This document shows, in pieces, positions 1-7,585 of a DNA stretch of 64,000 nucleotides. The stretch spans positions 1,655,809 to 1,719,808 of the forward strand of contig NZ_BSUL01000001.1 in NCBI RefSeq assembly GCF_030161575.1. Reading direction: 5' to 3'. The notes beneath the pieces were generated by a model. The model worked only from the letters and a program-made list of their open reading frames with translations. It ran no database searches and was not told the DNA's origin. The position numbers and the translations under genes were made by a program. Source of the DNA: Arenivirga flava (GTDB lineage: Bacteria > Actinomycetota > Actinomycetes > Actinomycetales > Microbacteriaceae). How positions within the stretch are numbered: position 1 is the first letter of the stretch; each line of letters opens with the position of its first letter.

Positions 1-125
1 CGCTCGTGCGCTCGTCCTACCGCGCCGGGCGGCTCTGGGCGCAGGTCATGGAGGCGCAGGGGCGCGAGATCCCGGCCGCGCTGCAGCACCTCGCCGCGGA
101 CCGCACCTTCCGCCAGGCCGTCTGA
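1..125 (+). CDS. C-terminal fragment of an unidentified protein
   Basis: The window opens inside an open frame whose last 40 codons (beginning L-V-R-S-S-Y-R and ending F-R-Q-A-V) run to a TGA at 123-125. The GC-rich third codon positions and the hairpin just after the stop are what a real gene end would show. The fragment is too short to assign a family and has no recognisable motif. Its 5' part lies outside the window. Confidence 0.55.
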   Translation, partial: LVRSSYRAGRLWAQVMEAQGREIPAALQHLAADRTFRQAV

Positions 126-127
126 GC

Positions 128-156
128 GAGCGGATGCGCACCACGCGCATCCGCTC
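128..156. terminator. Hairpin after the first gene, possible terminator
   Basis: Perfect 12-bp inverted repeat GAGCGGATGCGC / GCGCATCCGCTC around a 5-base loop, starting two bases after the stop codon. There is no T-run. The stem is built from the GCGGATGC motif that recurs through the window. Confidence 0.4.
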
Positions 157-205
157 CCCGCCCCACTTCACCCCACCAACCCGCACCCAACCCAACCCGA
201 TCCAA

Positions 206-238
206 CGCAACCCGCACCCCCACCCGACCCCCACCCCT
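206..238 (-). other. Potential G-quadruplex tract
   Basis: The top strand has five C-runs of 3-5 bases (211-213, 217-221, 223-225, 228-232, 234-237) separated by 1-3 bases. The bottom strand therefore carries five closely spaced G-runs, which meets the usual G-quadruplex pattern. It lies within a G-poor, C/A-rich stretch (about 165-238) downstream of the MFS gene on that gene's sense strand. Confidence 0.45.
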
Positions 239-379
239 GGTCGATTCGGAGGAGCGGCTCGAGTCGGCGGCTGCTCGCACCGGTCGACTCGAGCCTCAGG
301 GCGTGCAGCGCGCCCCGGCAGCGGTCTCCGCTCCTCCGAATCGCACGTGCGGCGGCGCGGAGTGGTCGCCAGGCGATGC

Positions 380-1729
380 TCAGGCGTCGCCCGCGCCGAC
401 CGCGGCGGCCTCCTCGACCGGGCTCGGGTCGCGGCCGTCGATGGGGCGCAGCGCCTTCGCGCCGAGCGCCAGAATCGCGACCGTGACGACGACGCTCGCC
501 GCGGCGACCCAGTAGGGCATGCCGGGGCCGAAGGCATCCGCGAGCAGGGTGGCGAGCGGCGGGGCGATGGCGCCGCCGAGGAAGCGCACGCCCGAGTAGG
601 CGCCCGAGGCGACCGGGCGGGGCAGGTCGGTGGCCTCCATGACCGCCTCGGTCAGCGCCGTGTTGAGCACGCCGAGCGCGAGCCCGCCCGCGACCACCGC
701 GGCGACGACCCCGGCTGGCACGTCCGCGAGCAGGCCGGCCGCGACGAGCACGACGGCCAGCACCCCGAGCGCCCCGCGGATCACCGCCGTGCGGCGGAAG
801 CGCCGGGTGAGCGCGGGCGCGACGAGCACGCTCGTCAGCGCGACGCCGAGGCCCCAGCCGAAGAACACGAGGCCGAGCCCGAGCTCGCTGAAGGGCAGCA
901 CGAAGGGGCTGTAGGCGAGCAGGATGAAGAAGGCGATGTTGTAGAAGAAGGCACCGGCCGCGAGCACGCCGAGCGCCGGCACGGCGAGCGCGCGGAAGGG
1001 CGCGCTGAGGGGGATGCGAGCGGATGCGGGCCGGGCATCCGCGGGACCGGAACCGGCGGCGTCCGCTCCGGCCGCGGCGGCGACCGTCGCTCCGCCGGCC
1101 GCAGCCGCGCCGGACGCGCCCGCGGCACCGCCCCGCGCATCCGCTCCTCCACCGCCCTGCCCGGGCAGCAGCGCGACCACCGCGACGAAGCCGATCGCCA
1201 TGAGCGAGGCGGTGCCGAAGAAGGGCCCGCGCCAGCTGACGCTGCCGAGCGCGCCGCCGACGAGCGGCCCGATGGCGATGCCGAGGCCGAGCGCCGCCTC
1301 GTAGAGGATGATCGCGCTGCCGGTGCCGCCCGAGGCCGCGCCGACGATCGTGGCGAGCGCCGTCGAGATGAAGAGCGCGTTGCCCAGCCCCCAGCCGGCG
1401 CGGAAGCCGATGACCGCGTCGATGCTGCCGCTGAGCCCTGCGAGCGCGGCGAAGACCACGACGAGGGCGAGTCCGATGAGCAGCGTGCGCTTGGCGCCGA
1501 TGCGGCTGGACACCCAGCTCGAGAAGAACATGACCACACCGGTGACCGCGAGGTAGCTGGTGAAGAGGAGCTCGCTCTCGGTGGGTGTGGCGTCGAGGCT
1601 GCTGGCGATCGCCGGCAGGATCGGGTCGACGAGCCCGATGCCCATGAAAGCGATGACGCAGGCGAAGGCGACCGCCCACACCGCCCTGGGCTGCTTGAGG
1701 ATCGAGCCGGTGGCTCCGTGGGCGCTCAT
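380..1729 (-). CDS. MFS multidrug/small-molecule exporter
   Basis: A 449-residue integral membrane protein of the major facilitator superfamily with about 12 hydrophobic segments in two halves. The first segment carries the FMGIGLVDPILPAI pattern common in DHA-type drug:H+ antiporters. A long Ala/Gly-rich linker of about 50 residues (near residue 200) joins the halves and is probably the cytoplasmic loop between TM6 and TM7. ATG at 1729 is chosen over the GTG two codons upstream because AAGGAG sits five bases before it and would overlap the GTG. It lies 179 bp downstream of the MarR gene on the same strand, so it is probably the transporter that regulator controls. The substrate is unknown. 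Confidence 0.85.
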   Translation of the reverse strand: MSAHGATGSILKQPRAVWAVAFACVIAFMGIGLVDPILPAIASSLDATPTESELLFTSYLAVTGVVMFFSSWVSSRIGAKRTLLIGLALVVVFAALAGLSGSIDAVIGFRAGWGLGNALFISTALATIVGAASGGTGSAIILYEAALGLGIAIGPLVGGALGSVSWRGPFFGTASLMAIGFVAVVALLPGQGGGGADARGGAAGASGAAAAGGATVAAAAGADAAGSGPADARPASARIPLSAPFRALAVPALGVLAAGAFFYNIAFFILLAYSPFVLPFSELGLGLVFFGWGLGVALTSVLVAPALTRRFRRTAVIRGALGVLAVVLVAAGLLADVPAGVVAAVVAGGLALGVLNTALTEAVMEATDLPRPVASGAYSGVRFLGGAIAPPLATLLADAFGPGMPYWVAAASVVVTVAILALGAKALRPIDGRDPSPVEEAAAVGAGDA

Positions 1730-1908
1730 GCGCACTCCTTCCGCCGCGGCGGGGCCGCGGATCGACGCGGCCTCGGCCGCGATCTGCTGGCCGGCGCGCC
1801 GCGCGGAGCGGTGGTCGGTCGTACGGGCTTCGCCGTCGAAGCGGATGCGGGCGATGGCGCCCGCACGGGAACTCGCGCACCCGGGTTCGTCACCGGGCGC
1901 GCGAGGGC

Positions 1909-2406
1909 TCAGGTGGTGCGGGTGGCCGAACCCTCCAGCACGCCCGTTGCGGATGACGCGGTGCCCGGTTCCGAGCGGACCTCCGCCGCGCTCGGGTCGA
2001 GACGCTCGCGCAGCAGCGCGACCGTGCGGCGCAACGCCGCGACGTCCTCGGCGTCGAGGCCGCCGAACTGCGGCTCGAGGGCCGCGACGAGTCGCCGCCG
2101 CCAGTCGTCGAGGGCGGCGTCGCCGGCGTCGGTCAGCACGACGAGGCGTGCGCGCGCGTCGCCGGGGTCGGCATCGCGCCGCACCCAGCCCTGCGCCTCG
2201 AGGCCCTCGACGATCTTCGTCATGGTCGGCTGCGCGACCCGGCTCGCGGCCGCGAGGTCGCCGAGCCGCAGCGGGCGCTCGCGCAGGGTGCTCAGCGCGC
2301 CCCAGACCGCGGCGGAGCGGTGCTCGCCGGTGGCTTGCGCGGCCCCTCGCGTGGCCCGGTGCACGAGCGCGAGCAGCTCGCCGAGCTCTGCCAGACCGTT
2401 TCGCAT
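1909..2406 (-). CDS. MarR-family transcriptional regulator
   Basis: A 165-residue winged-helix protein. The DNA-binding region (about residues 40-100) contains L-R-L-G-D-L-A-A-A-S followed by a recognition helix with V-A-Q-P-T-M-T-K-I-V, then the wing with D-A-R-A-R-L-V-V-L-T, all typical of MarR. Flanking helices would form the dimer interface. The gene precedes an MFS exporter on the same strand, the usual repressor-pump arrangement in which a ligand relieves repression of both. The start codon coincides with the expected transcription start of a good promoter, so the message is probably leaderless. Confidence 0.88.
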   Translation of the reverse strand: MRNGLAELGELLALVHRATRGAAQATGEHRSAAVWGALSTLRERPLRLGDLAAASRVAQPTMTKIVEGLEAQGWVRRDADPGDARARLVVLTDAGDAALDDWRRRLVAALEPQFGGLDAEDVAALRRTVALLRERLDPSAAEVRSEPGTASSATGVLEGSATRTT

Positions 2407-2412
2407 AGCCTA

Positions 2413-2441
2413 ACTATATAGCGTCGCTATCGTCTCCGCAA
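2413..2441 (-). promoter_or_regulatory. Leaderless promoter with palindromic MarR operator
   Basis: Reading on the minus strand: -35 TTGCGG (2441-2436), a 17-bp spacer, -10 TATAGT (2418-2413), then six bases to the ATG at 2406. A perfect palindrome ATAGCG-T-CGCTAT (2418-2430) fills the spacer next to the -10 box, where a bound repressor would block RNA polymerase. Autoregulation by the adjacent MarR protein is inferred. Confidence 0.65.
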
Positions 2442-2461
2442 CGCCCGATGGCCACGCGGAG

Positions 2462-2495
2462 GTCGGGCCCCGGGCCTGAGTGCCCGGGGCCCGAC
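2462..2495 (-). terminator. Hairpin terminator after the GH93-like gene
   Basis: A perfect 14-bp GC-rich stem (GTCGGGCCCCGGGC and its complement) around a 6-base loop, nine bases beyond the stop codon of the minus-strand glycosidase. There is no U-tract, as is common in high-GC actinobacteria. Confidence 0.65.
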
Positions 2496-2503
2496 GAACG
2501 GTC

Positions 2504-4705
2504 CTACTGCATCGCCCACCGCTGGGTGGCGCTGCCCGTCGGGCTCCAGAGCTGCACCGCCGAGCCGTTGGCCGTGCCGAACGCGGCGACGTCGAGGTTC
2601 AGCCCGTTCGAGAGGTTGCCGATCGTGCCGTCCGTGCGGAACGCCCAGCGCTGGCTGGTGCTGCCGTTGCACGGCCACAGGATCGCCTTCGTGCCGGCGG
2701 TGACGCCGTTGCCGTCGGCGGCCAGGCAGCGGTCCCCGATGCGGATCTCGTCGGCGGCCGTGCGCGTGAAGCGCTGGTTGGCGTTGCCCACGCAGTCCCA
2801 GACCTGCAGCTGGGCACCGGATGCCCCGTTCGGCACGTCCAGGCAGCGGTTCGAGTTCGCGCCGCGGAGGCTGAACGGCACCCCGAGCGGCGAGGCGTCG
2901 GTGACGTACTGCCACTCCTGCGCGTCGTTGTCGCTGCTCGGCAGCGCGTTCTGCAACGCGATGGAGCCGTTGCCGCCCGCGGTGACGTACAGCGAGGCGT
3001 TGCGCGCCGACTGCATCGTCACGAATCCGTCGCTGGTCGGCACCAGGCGCCACTGCTTGTCACTGGCGCCGTCGTCGACCCACTGCGCCAGCGACTGGCC
3101 GGCGGTGGCCTGACCCGTCCAGGTGGCGATGCTGCGGCCGCCGCTCTTGTTGAGGAAGGTCGTGAGGCCGTTGCGGGTCTCGGCGCTCCAGCGCTGCTGC
3201 TCGCCGGCTCCGCTGCGCGGCACCGTGAGGAGGTCCGGCGTGTCCCCGGTCAGGTTCGCGTCCTGAGTCCTGCCGGACTGCGGGCTCAGCACCTGGCCGG
3301 TCTTGCGGTTGACGAGCAGGCCGTAGGCGCTGTCGGTGCGCCCGATGTCGAGGTCGGCGTGCAGCACCGGGCCGGTGCTGCCACCACTCCACCCCGCCTG
3401 CGCGATGAGCACCCGTCCGGTCCCCTCCACGTACTGCAGGTTGCGGCTGTAGCCACCGGGCACGCTGCTCTGGAACTCCTTCCACTGCCCGTCGCTGCGG
3501 CCGCTCTCGTTGACCCAGACGCTGCCGCTGCCGGCCGCGTTGTAGATCAGCCGCCCGTCGGGCAGGGCGACCGTGACCGGGCTGCCGCCGGCGCTCAGCC
3601 CGCGCTGACCGGAGGGGACCGGCAGCGTGCCGATCTCGGCGCCGTCGGCGTCGCCGGTCGCGAAGAAGCGCAGCGGGTCGTCCGCCATGAGCACCCTGGT
3701 GTTGGAGCCGCCGCCGAAGAACTCGAAGGTCATCATCCAGCGACCGTCCACCGTGGGGGCGACGGTGGTCATGCCCGGCCGTCCTCCGCCGATCTGCCGC
3801 TTGCCGTTGCCGCGGTCCTGGGTGAGCCCAGGCGCGTCGACCACGGGCTGGCTCCAACCGGCGCTGCGCCCGTCCCAGGTCCTGTGCACGAGGATCTGGC
3901 CGTGCGAGTCCGGGGCGGAGGCGTTCTGGGGATCGATGGTCGGCACGCCGGTCTGCGGGTCGAAGCCGAGGTAGTCGTTCTCGTCGGAGTAGTACGCGAC
4001 GAGCTGCCCGTTGCGGGCGATGAGGTGCGGCTCCCAGACGGGGTCGACCTGCCGGGCGGAGTTCGCCGCGGCGGTGCGGCCGATGGCACCGGCGCTGCCG
4101 CCCTGCCATCCGCCCTGCGCGATGACGTTGAGGAACCGCCAGCTGGCACCCTCGTCGCTCGACGCGTAGAGCGCGATCGCGACATCGCGACGGTCCCCGT
4201 CCCCGGTGGGCCGCCAGTTGGGATCGGCCGCCTTCTGCTCCGCGGCGTAGGCGTCATCGCCGGAGACGACGGTGGCGAGCAGCAGGGTGCCGGCCGGCAG
4301 CGCTCCGACCGCCTGCGGCAGCACGTAGAGGTGCGGGTTGGTCCAGTTGCTCGTGTACTTGGCGTACTGCGGGTCCGAGGAGGCGTAGGCGGGCGCCACC
4401 ACCTTCGCGAGCGAGCGCCAGGTGGTGCCCTGATCGTCAGAGACGTGGATGGGCATGGTCTGCCCCACCGGCGCCGTCTGGCTGTCCTCGAACGCGGCCA
4501 CGAGCCGCCCGCTCGGCAGCTGCGCGGTCTTCGGGTAGAGCACGCACGGGTTCTTGTTGCAGGACGCCGGGTTCTGCGCGGTGAACAACGGCGATGCCGT
4601 CGGTTGGTAGGCCGCTGCCGGTGCGATGCCGGTGATGGCGAGACCTGCGGCGAGGACGGTACCGGTGAGTCCGGCGATGAGGCGCCGGGAGTACAGCTGC
4701 TCCAT
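2504..4705 (-). CDS. Secreted GH93-like glycosidase with ricin-type lectin domains
   Basis: A 733-residue exported protein. Signal peptide: residues 1 to about 32, ending A-P-A-A-A. The sialidase-like beta-propeller has Asp-boxes at 89-96 (SDDQGTTW) and 182-189 (SSDEGASW). The stretch R-P-G-M-T-T-V-A followed by M-M-T-F-E-F resembles exo-1,5-alpha-L-arabinanases of family GH93 more than true sialidases. About 290 C-terminal residues hold two ricin-B/CBM13 beta-trefoils with QxW repeats (for example QRWAF, QRWAM), probably binding plant polysaccharide. The ATG at 4705 follows AAAGGAG. It diverges from a sugar ABC operon, suggesting it releases the sugar that operon imports. The GH93 assignment is from motif memory; another BNR-family specificity is possible. 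Confidence 0.7.
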   Translation of the reverse strand: MEQLYSRRLIAGLTGTVLAAGLAITGIAPAAAYQPTASPLFTAQNPASCNKNPCVLYPKTAQLPSGRLVAAFEDSQTAPVGQTMPIHVSDDQGTTWRSLAKVVAPAYASSDPQYAKYTSNWTNPHLYVLPQAVGALPAGTLLLATVVSGDDAYAAEQKAADPNWRPTGDGDRRDVAIALYASSDEGASWRFLNVIAQGGWQGGSAGAIGRTAAANSARQVDPVWEPHLIARNGQLVAYYSDENDYLGFDPQTGVPTIDPQNASAPDSHGQILVHRTWDGRSAGWSQPVVDAPGLTQDRGNGKRQIGGGRPGMTTVAPTVDGRWMMTFEFFGGGSNTRVLMADDPLRFFATGDADGAEIGTLPVPSGQRGLSAGGSPVTVALPDGRLIYNAAGSGSVWVNESGRSDGQWKEFQSSVPGGYSRNLQYVEGTGRVLIAQAGWSGGSTGPVLHADLDIGRTDSAYGLLVNRKTGQVLSPQSGRTQDANLTGDTPDLLTVPRSGAGEQQRWSAETRNGLTTFLNKSGGRSIATWTGQATAGQSLAQWVDDGASDKQWRLVPTSDGFVTMQSARNASLYVTAGGNGSIALQNALPSSDNDAQEWQYVTDASPLGVPFSLRGANSNRCLDVPNGASGAQLQVWDCVGNANQRFTRTAADEIRIGDRCLAADGNGVTAGTKAILWPCNGSTSQRWAFRTDGTIGNLSNGLNLDVAAFGTANGSAVQLWSPTGSATQRWAMQ

Positions 4706-4782
4706 TGCAGCTCCTTTCGAGTGAGCGATGGGATCGAGCATCCGCAATCCGACGCCACAGCGGAACCGCGCGCCGCGAGCTG

Positions 4783-4793
4783 GAAACCTTTTC
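4783..4793. promoter_or_regulatory. Degenerate GAAA-N3-TTTC operator before the GH93-like gene
   Basis: GAAACCTTTTC lies 78 bases upstream of the glycosidase start and shares the GAAA-N3-TTTC core of the palindromes near the divergent ABC operon. It may let the same LacI protein control both directions. The match is short and could be chance. Confidence 0.35.
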
Positions 4794-4879
4794 TCGTCGC
4801 TGAGGGATCGTCACCCCGTCCGCGGGCCTCCGAGCGCCTGGTCGGTCGCCGGGGGCGCCTCGCCGCAGCCGCCCGCTCG

Positions 4880-4993
4880 GATCTCGAGAGCACGGGCGCC
4901 GAGATCGGGTCCATCGGAGCGGCCGCGTTCCTCGCGCTCGTCCTGGGCGCGGCGACGACGGCGGCGGTCCGCAGACGATGCCAGCCCCGGTGA
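4880..4993 (+). pseudogene. Remnant of a surface protein: orphan cell-wall sorting signal
   Basis: A plus-strand frame ending at TGA 4991-4993 encodes L-E-S-T-G, a hydrophobic stretch of about 20 residues, then a basic tail V-R-R-R. This is the layout of a sortase-type C-terminal anchor and closely parallels the C-terminus of the large surface glycosidase at 25767-25868 (L-S-R-T-G-A-E, hydrophobic span, R-R-H-R). Nothing upstream in this frame looks like coding sequence, and the minus-strand gene begins at 4705. It is read as the 3' scrap of a deleted wall-anchored enzyme. Confidence 0.5.
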
Positions 4994-5100
4994 TCCGCCA
5001 GCCCGGGTGATCGACCAGCCCGGGTGACCAGCCAGCGCCCCGCGAGTGAACTCGCGAGGGCGCTGCGCTGGTCCCGGCGAGGGCGCTGCGCTGTTCCCGG
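4981..5100. repeat. Short tandem repeats upstream of the ABC operon
   Basis: Three copies of a 17-bp unit beginning CCAGCCC(C/G)GGTGA start at 4981, 4998 and 5015. A perfect palindrome GCGAGT-GA-ACTCGC occupies 5042-5055. Two 23-bp copies beginning CGAGGGCGCTGCGCTG lie at 5055-5077 and 5078-5100. With the sorting-signal remnant, these account for most of the 577-bp gap between the divergent genes. Confidence 0.75.
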
Positions 5101-5150
5101 CGGGGGGCGGAGCGACCGCCGAGGAGTGCGCAAGGCAGGACGACCGGGCA

Positions 5151-5163
5151 CGAAAATCTTTCG
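5151..5163. promoter_or_regulatory. LacI-type operator, distal site
   Basis: Perfect palindrome CGAAA-ATC-TTTCG, 120 bases upstream of the binding-protein gene. It resembles the CGAA/TTCG inverted repeats described for BxlR in Streptomyces xylobiose operons. The LacI gene in the same operon is the likely ligand-responsive binder. Confidence 0.55.
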
Positions 5164-5282
5164 CTCATCGAAGACTTCCCCGGCCTTCCCCGCGCGCATA
5201 CATTGACCAATGCGTCCGACCCGAGACGTTCATCCGGCCCCGCGCAGCAGCGGAGACGGGGTCGACACAGAGAGGTGTCCCC

Positions 5283-6620
5283 ATGAAAATCTTTCGCACC
5301 CCGGCTCGAGGTGCCGCCGGTCTGACGGTCGCAGCGCTCAGCATCGCGGCGCTCGCCGGCTGCGCGCCGGCGTCGAGCGACGGTCCGAACGAGAACCGTC
5401 CCGAAGGCGAGATCCACGTCGCCGTGTACGGCGACGCTGCCGCGTCGGTCGAGCAGGCGGCGGCGGATCGCTTCAACGAGGACTCGGAGATCAAGGTCGT
5501 CATCGACTCCATCCCCGGCGACAGCAACTACGGCAGCGCCGTGCGCACGTCCCTCGGCACCGACAACGCCCCCGACATCTTCATGAGCTGGGGCGCCGCC
5601 GACATCGAGCAGCTCGTCGACGCGGGGGCGCTGCTGCCGCTGGACGAGTTCATCGCCGAGGACCCCGCCCTGCGCGATTCGTTCATCCCCACCGTCTTCG
5701 ACGAGCAGGTGATCGACGACGAGGCCTACGGCATCCCCATGCGCGGTACCGCGCCGACCTTCCTCTTCTACAACGAGCAGGTCCTCGCCGATGCGGGGCT
5801 CGAGCCCGCGCAGAGCCTGGACGAGCTGCTCGACCAGACCGAGGTGCTCGCCGCCGACGGCGTGACGCCGGTCGCGCTCGCCGGCGCCGACGTCTGGCCG
5901 ACCCAGATGTGGTTCCAGTACCTGTTCGCGCGCCAGCTCGGCAACGAGGCGGTCGCCGACGGACTCTCCGGCGACGCGGACGTGTGGGAAAGCGAGGGCA
6001 GCCGCACGGCGCTGACCGAGCTGCGCGACCTGGTCGACGCGGGCACCTTCGGCACCAGCTTCGACTCGGTCGGCTACTCCAACCAGGGCACGACCGCGCT
6101 GCTGAGCCAGGGCCGCGCCGCCTACGAGCTCATGGGCACCTGGAACTACGCCACCCTCGCCGCAGCCGACGCCGACTTCGCCGAGAACGACCTCGGCTGG
6201 GTGGCGTTCCCGGAGCTGACCGGCGGCGCCGGCGCCCCCGGCGACATCGCCGGCAACCTCGCGAACTACTACAACGTCGCCGCCGACACGCGCTATCCGG
6301 AGGCCGTCGCGGGCTTCCTGGCCGAGCTCTACAGCGACGATTTCCAGAACGACCAGCTCGCGATCGGCAACCTGCCGCCGACGACCAACGCCGGTGAGCT
6401 GGTGGCTGCCAATCAGGACCTCGACGCGCGGACCAAGGAGTACCTGGACTTCGTCATCGGCCTGGTCGAGGACGCCCCGTCCTTCCAGCTGTCCTGGGAC
6501 CGCGCCGTGCCGACCGAGAGCACGACGCGACTGCTCGACGCGATCAGCGGCTACACGAACGGCTCGCTCGACGCCGATCAGTGGGTGGAGCAGATGCAGT
6601 CCCTGACCGCCACCGACTGA
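5283..6620 (+). CDS. Sugar ABC transporter substrate-binding lipoprotein
   Basis: A 445-residue family-1 extracellular solute-binding protein. The signal peptide ends in the lipobox L-A-G-C with Cys27 as the lipidated residue, so the mature protein is tethered outside the membrane. The body has the two-lobe pattern of the carbohydrate CUT1 class (F-N-E-D-S-E-I-K-V, then D-I-F-M-S-W-G near residue 100). The ATG at 5283 follows AGAGGTG; an open frame extends upstream but lacks a ribosome site. It heads an operon of two permeases, LacI and GH3, without an ATPase, so a shared ATPase encoded elsewhere is expected. By gene order it resembles bxlE for xylobiose uptake. Confidence 0.9.
   Translation: MKIFRTPARGAAGLTVAALSIAALAGCAPASSDGPNENRPEGEIHVAVYGDAAASVEQAAADRFNEDSEIKVVIDSIPGDSNYGSAVRTSLGTDNAPDIFMSWGAADIEQLVDAGALLPLDEFIAEDPALRDSFIPTVFDEQVIDDEAYGIPMRGTAPTFLFYNEQVLADAGLEPAQSLDELLDQTEVLAADGVTPVALAGADVWPTQMWFQYLFARQLGNEAVADGLSGDADVWESEGSRTALTELRDLVDAGTFGTSFDSVGYSNQGTTALLSQGRAAYELMGTWNYATLAAADADFAENDLGWVAFPELTGGAGAPGDIAGNLANYYNVAADTRYPEAVAGFLAELYSDDFQNDQLAIGNLPPTTNAGELVAANQDLDARTKEYLDFVIGLVEDAPSFQLSWDRAVPTESTTRLLDAISGYTNGSLDADQWVEQMQSLTATD
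5284..5296. promoter_or_regulatory. LacI-type operator overlapping the start codon
   Basis: TGAAAATCTTTCG begins on the second base of the ATG at 5283 and repeats the upstream site: the 12 bases GAAAATCTTTCG match exactly, 133 bp apart. A repressor could bridge the two sites or block early elongation. The first codons of the gene are therefore constrained by DNA binding as well as by the signal peptide. Confidence 0.5.
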
Positions 6621-6646
6621 TCCACAGGACGAGAGAACTCCCCGCC

Positions 6647-7585
6647 ATGCCCTCCGCCGCGCCCCGCGCGCGTCGAGGCACCACCCAGGCCCGCCGGGTC
6701 GGTCAGCATGAAGCTGGTCGGCCCGGCGCGGTCTGGGCGCTGCCCGCCGCGCTCTACTTCGTGCTCTTCGCCCTGCTGCCGCTCGGTTTCGCCGTCTGGC
6801 TGTCGTTCACCAGCTACAACGGGATCCGCCTGGCTCCCCCGAGGTTCATCGGCCTCGAGAACTGGACCCGCCTCGTCGCCGACCCGGTCGTACTCGGCAG
6901 CGTGGGCACGACGCTCACCCTTGTCGTGGTCGCGGTCGCCACGCAGGTGCCGCTCGGCCTGCTCACCGGGGTGTGGGCGGCCGGACCGCAACGGTTCCGG
7001 GCCGTGATCGGCGCGCTGTACTTCATCCCGCTGCTCATGTCGACGGCGGCCGTCAGCGTGCTGTGGAGCTCGCTGATCGACCCGAACTTCGGGCTCCCGA
7101 ACGCCCTGCCGTTCCTCTTCGGCGATGGCAACCTGCTCGGCGACAAGGGCTCAGCGCTCGGCGTGGTGGCCTTCATCTACCTGTGGGGTGCGACTCCGCT
7201 CTACACGCTGATCTTCCAGGGGGCCGCGCGCACCATCCCGCTCTCCCTCTACCAGGCCGCTCAGCTCGACGGAGCCGGCATCGTGCGCCAGTTCTTCTCG
7301 ATCACCCTGCCGCAGCTGCGCAACACGATCATCACGGTCTCGATCCTGATCGTCGTGGGCACCTTCACGGCCTTCGACATCATCCTCATCCTCACCCGCG
7401 GAGGGCCGGACAACGGCACCGCGATCCTGCCCTTCCTCATGTACGAGCAGGCCTTCGTGTCGTTCGACCTCGGCTACGGCAGCGCCATCGCCGTGGTGCT
7501 CGTCGTGCTCGCCGCGGTCGTGTCGACGGTCATGGTCAAGATCACCGGATACGCGGACATGGCCGGAACGCAGGAGGGCATCTGA
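6647..7585 (+). CDS. Sugar ABC transporter permease (MalF-like)
   Basis: A 312-residue binding-protein-dependent transport permease with six predicted membrane segments after a basic N-terminus. The EAA loop that contacts the ATPase is visible near residue 205 (Y-Q-A-A-Q-L-D-G-A-G-I-V-R-Q-F). ATG 6647 lies 26 bases after the binding-protein stop. The 3' end overlaps the next permease by one base (TGATG), indicating translational coupling. It forms the channel with the following permease. Confidence 0.9.
   Translation: MPSAAPRARRGTTQARRVGQHEAGRPGAVWALPAALYFVLFALLPLGFAVWLSFTSYNGIRLAPPRFIGLENWTRLVADPVVLGSVGTTLTLVVVAVATQVPLGLLTGVWAAGPQRFRAVIGALYFIPLLMSTAAVSVLWSSLIDPNFGLPNALPFLFGDGNLLGDKGSALGVVAFIYLWGATPLYTLIFQGAARTIPLSLYQAAQLDGAGIVRQFFSITLPQLRNTIITVSILIVVGTFTAFDIILILTRGGPDNGTAILPFLMYEQAFVSFDLGYGSAIAVVLVVLAAVVSTVMVKITGYADMAGTQEGI

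Noticed and set aside
2504-4705. True sialidase
   Set aside because: Asp-boxes are present, but the R-P-G-M-T-T-V-A and T-F-E-F segments fit GH93-like exo-arabinanases better, and no sialic-acid genes are nearby.
4706-5282. A complete gene upstream of the binding protein on the plus strand
   Set aside because: Open frames exist, but only the last 38 codons before 4993 look protein-like; the rest is repeats.
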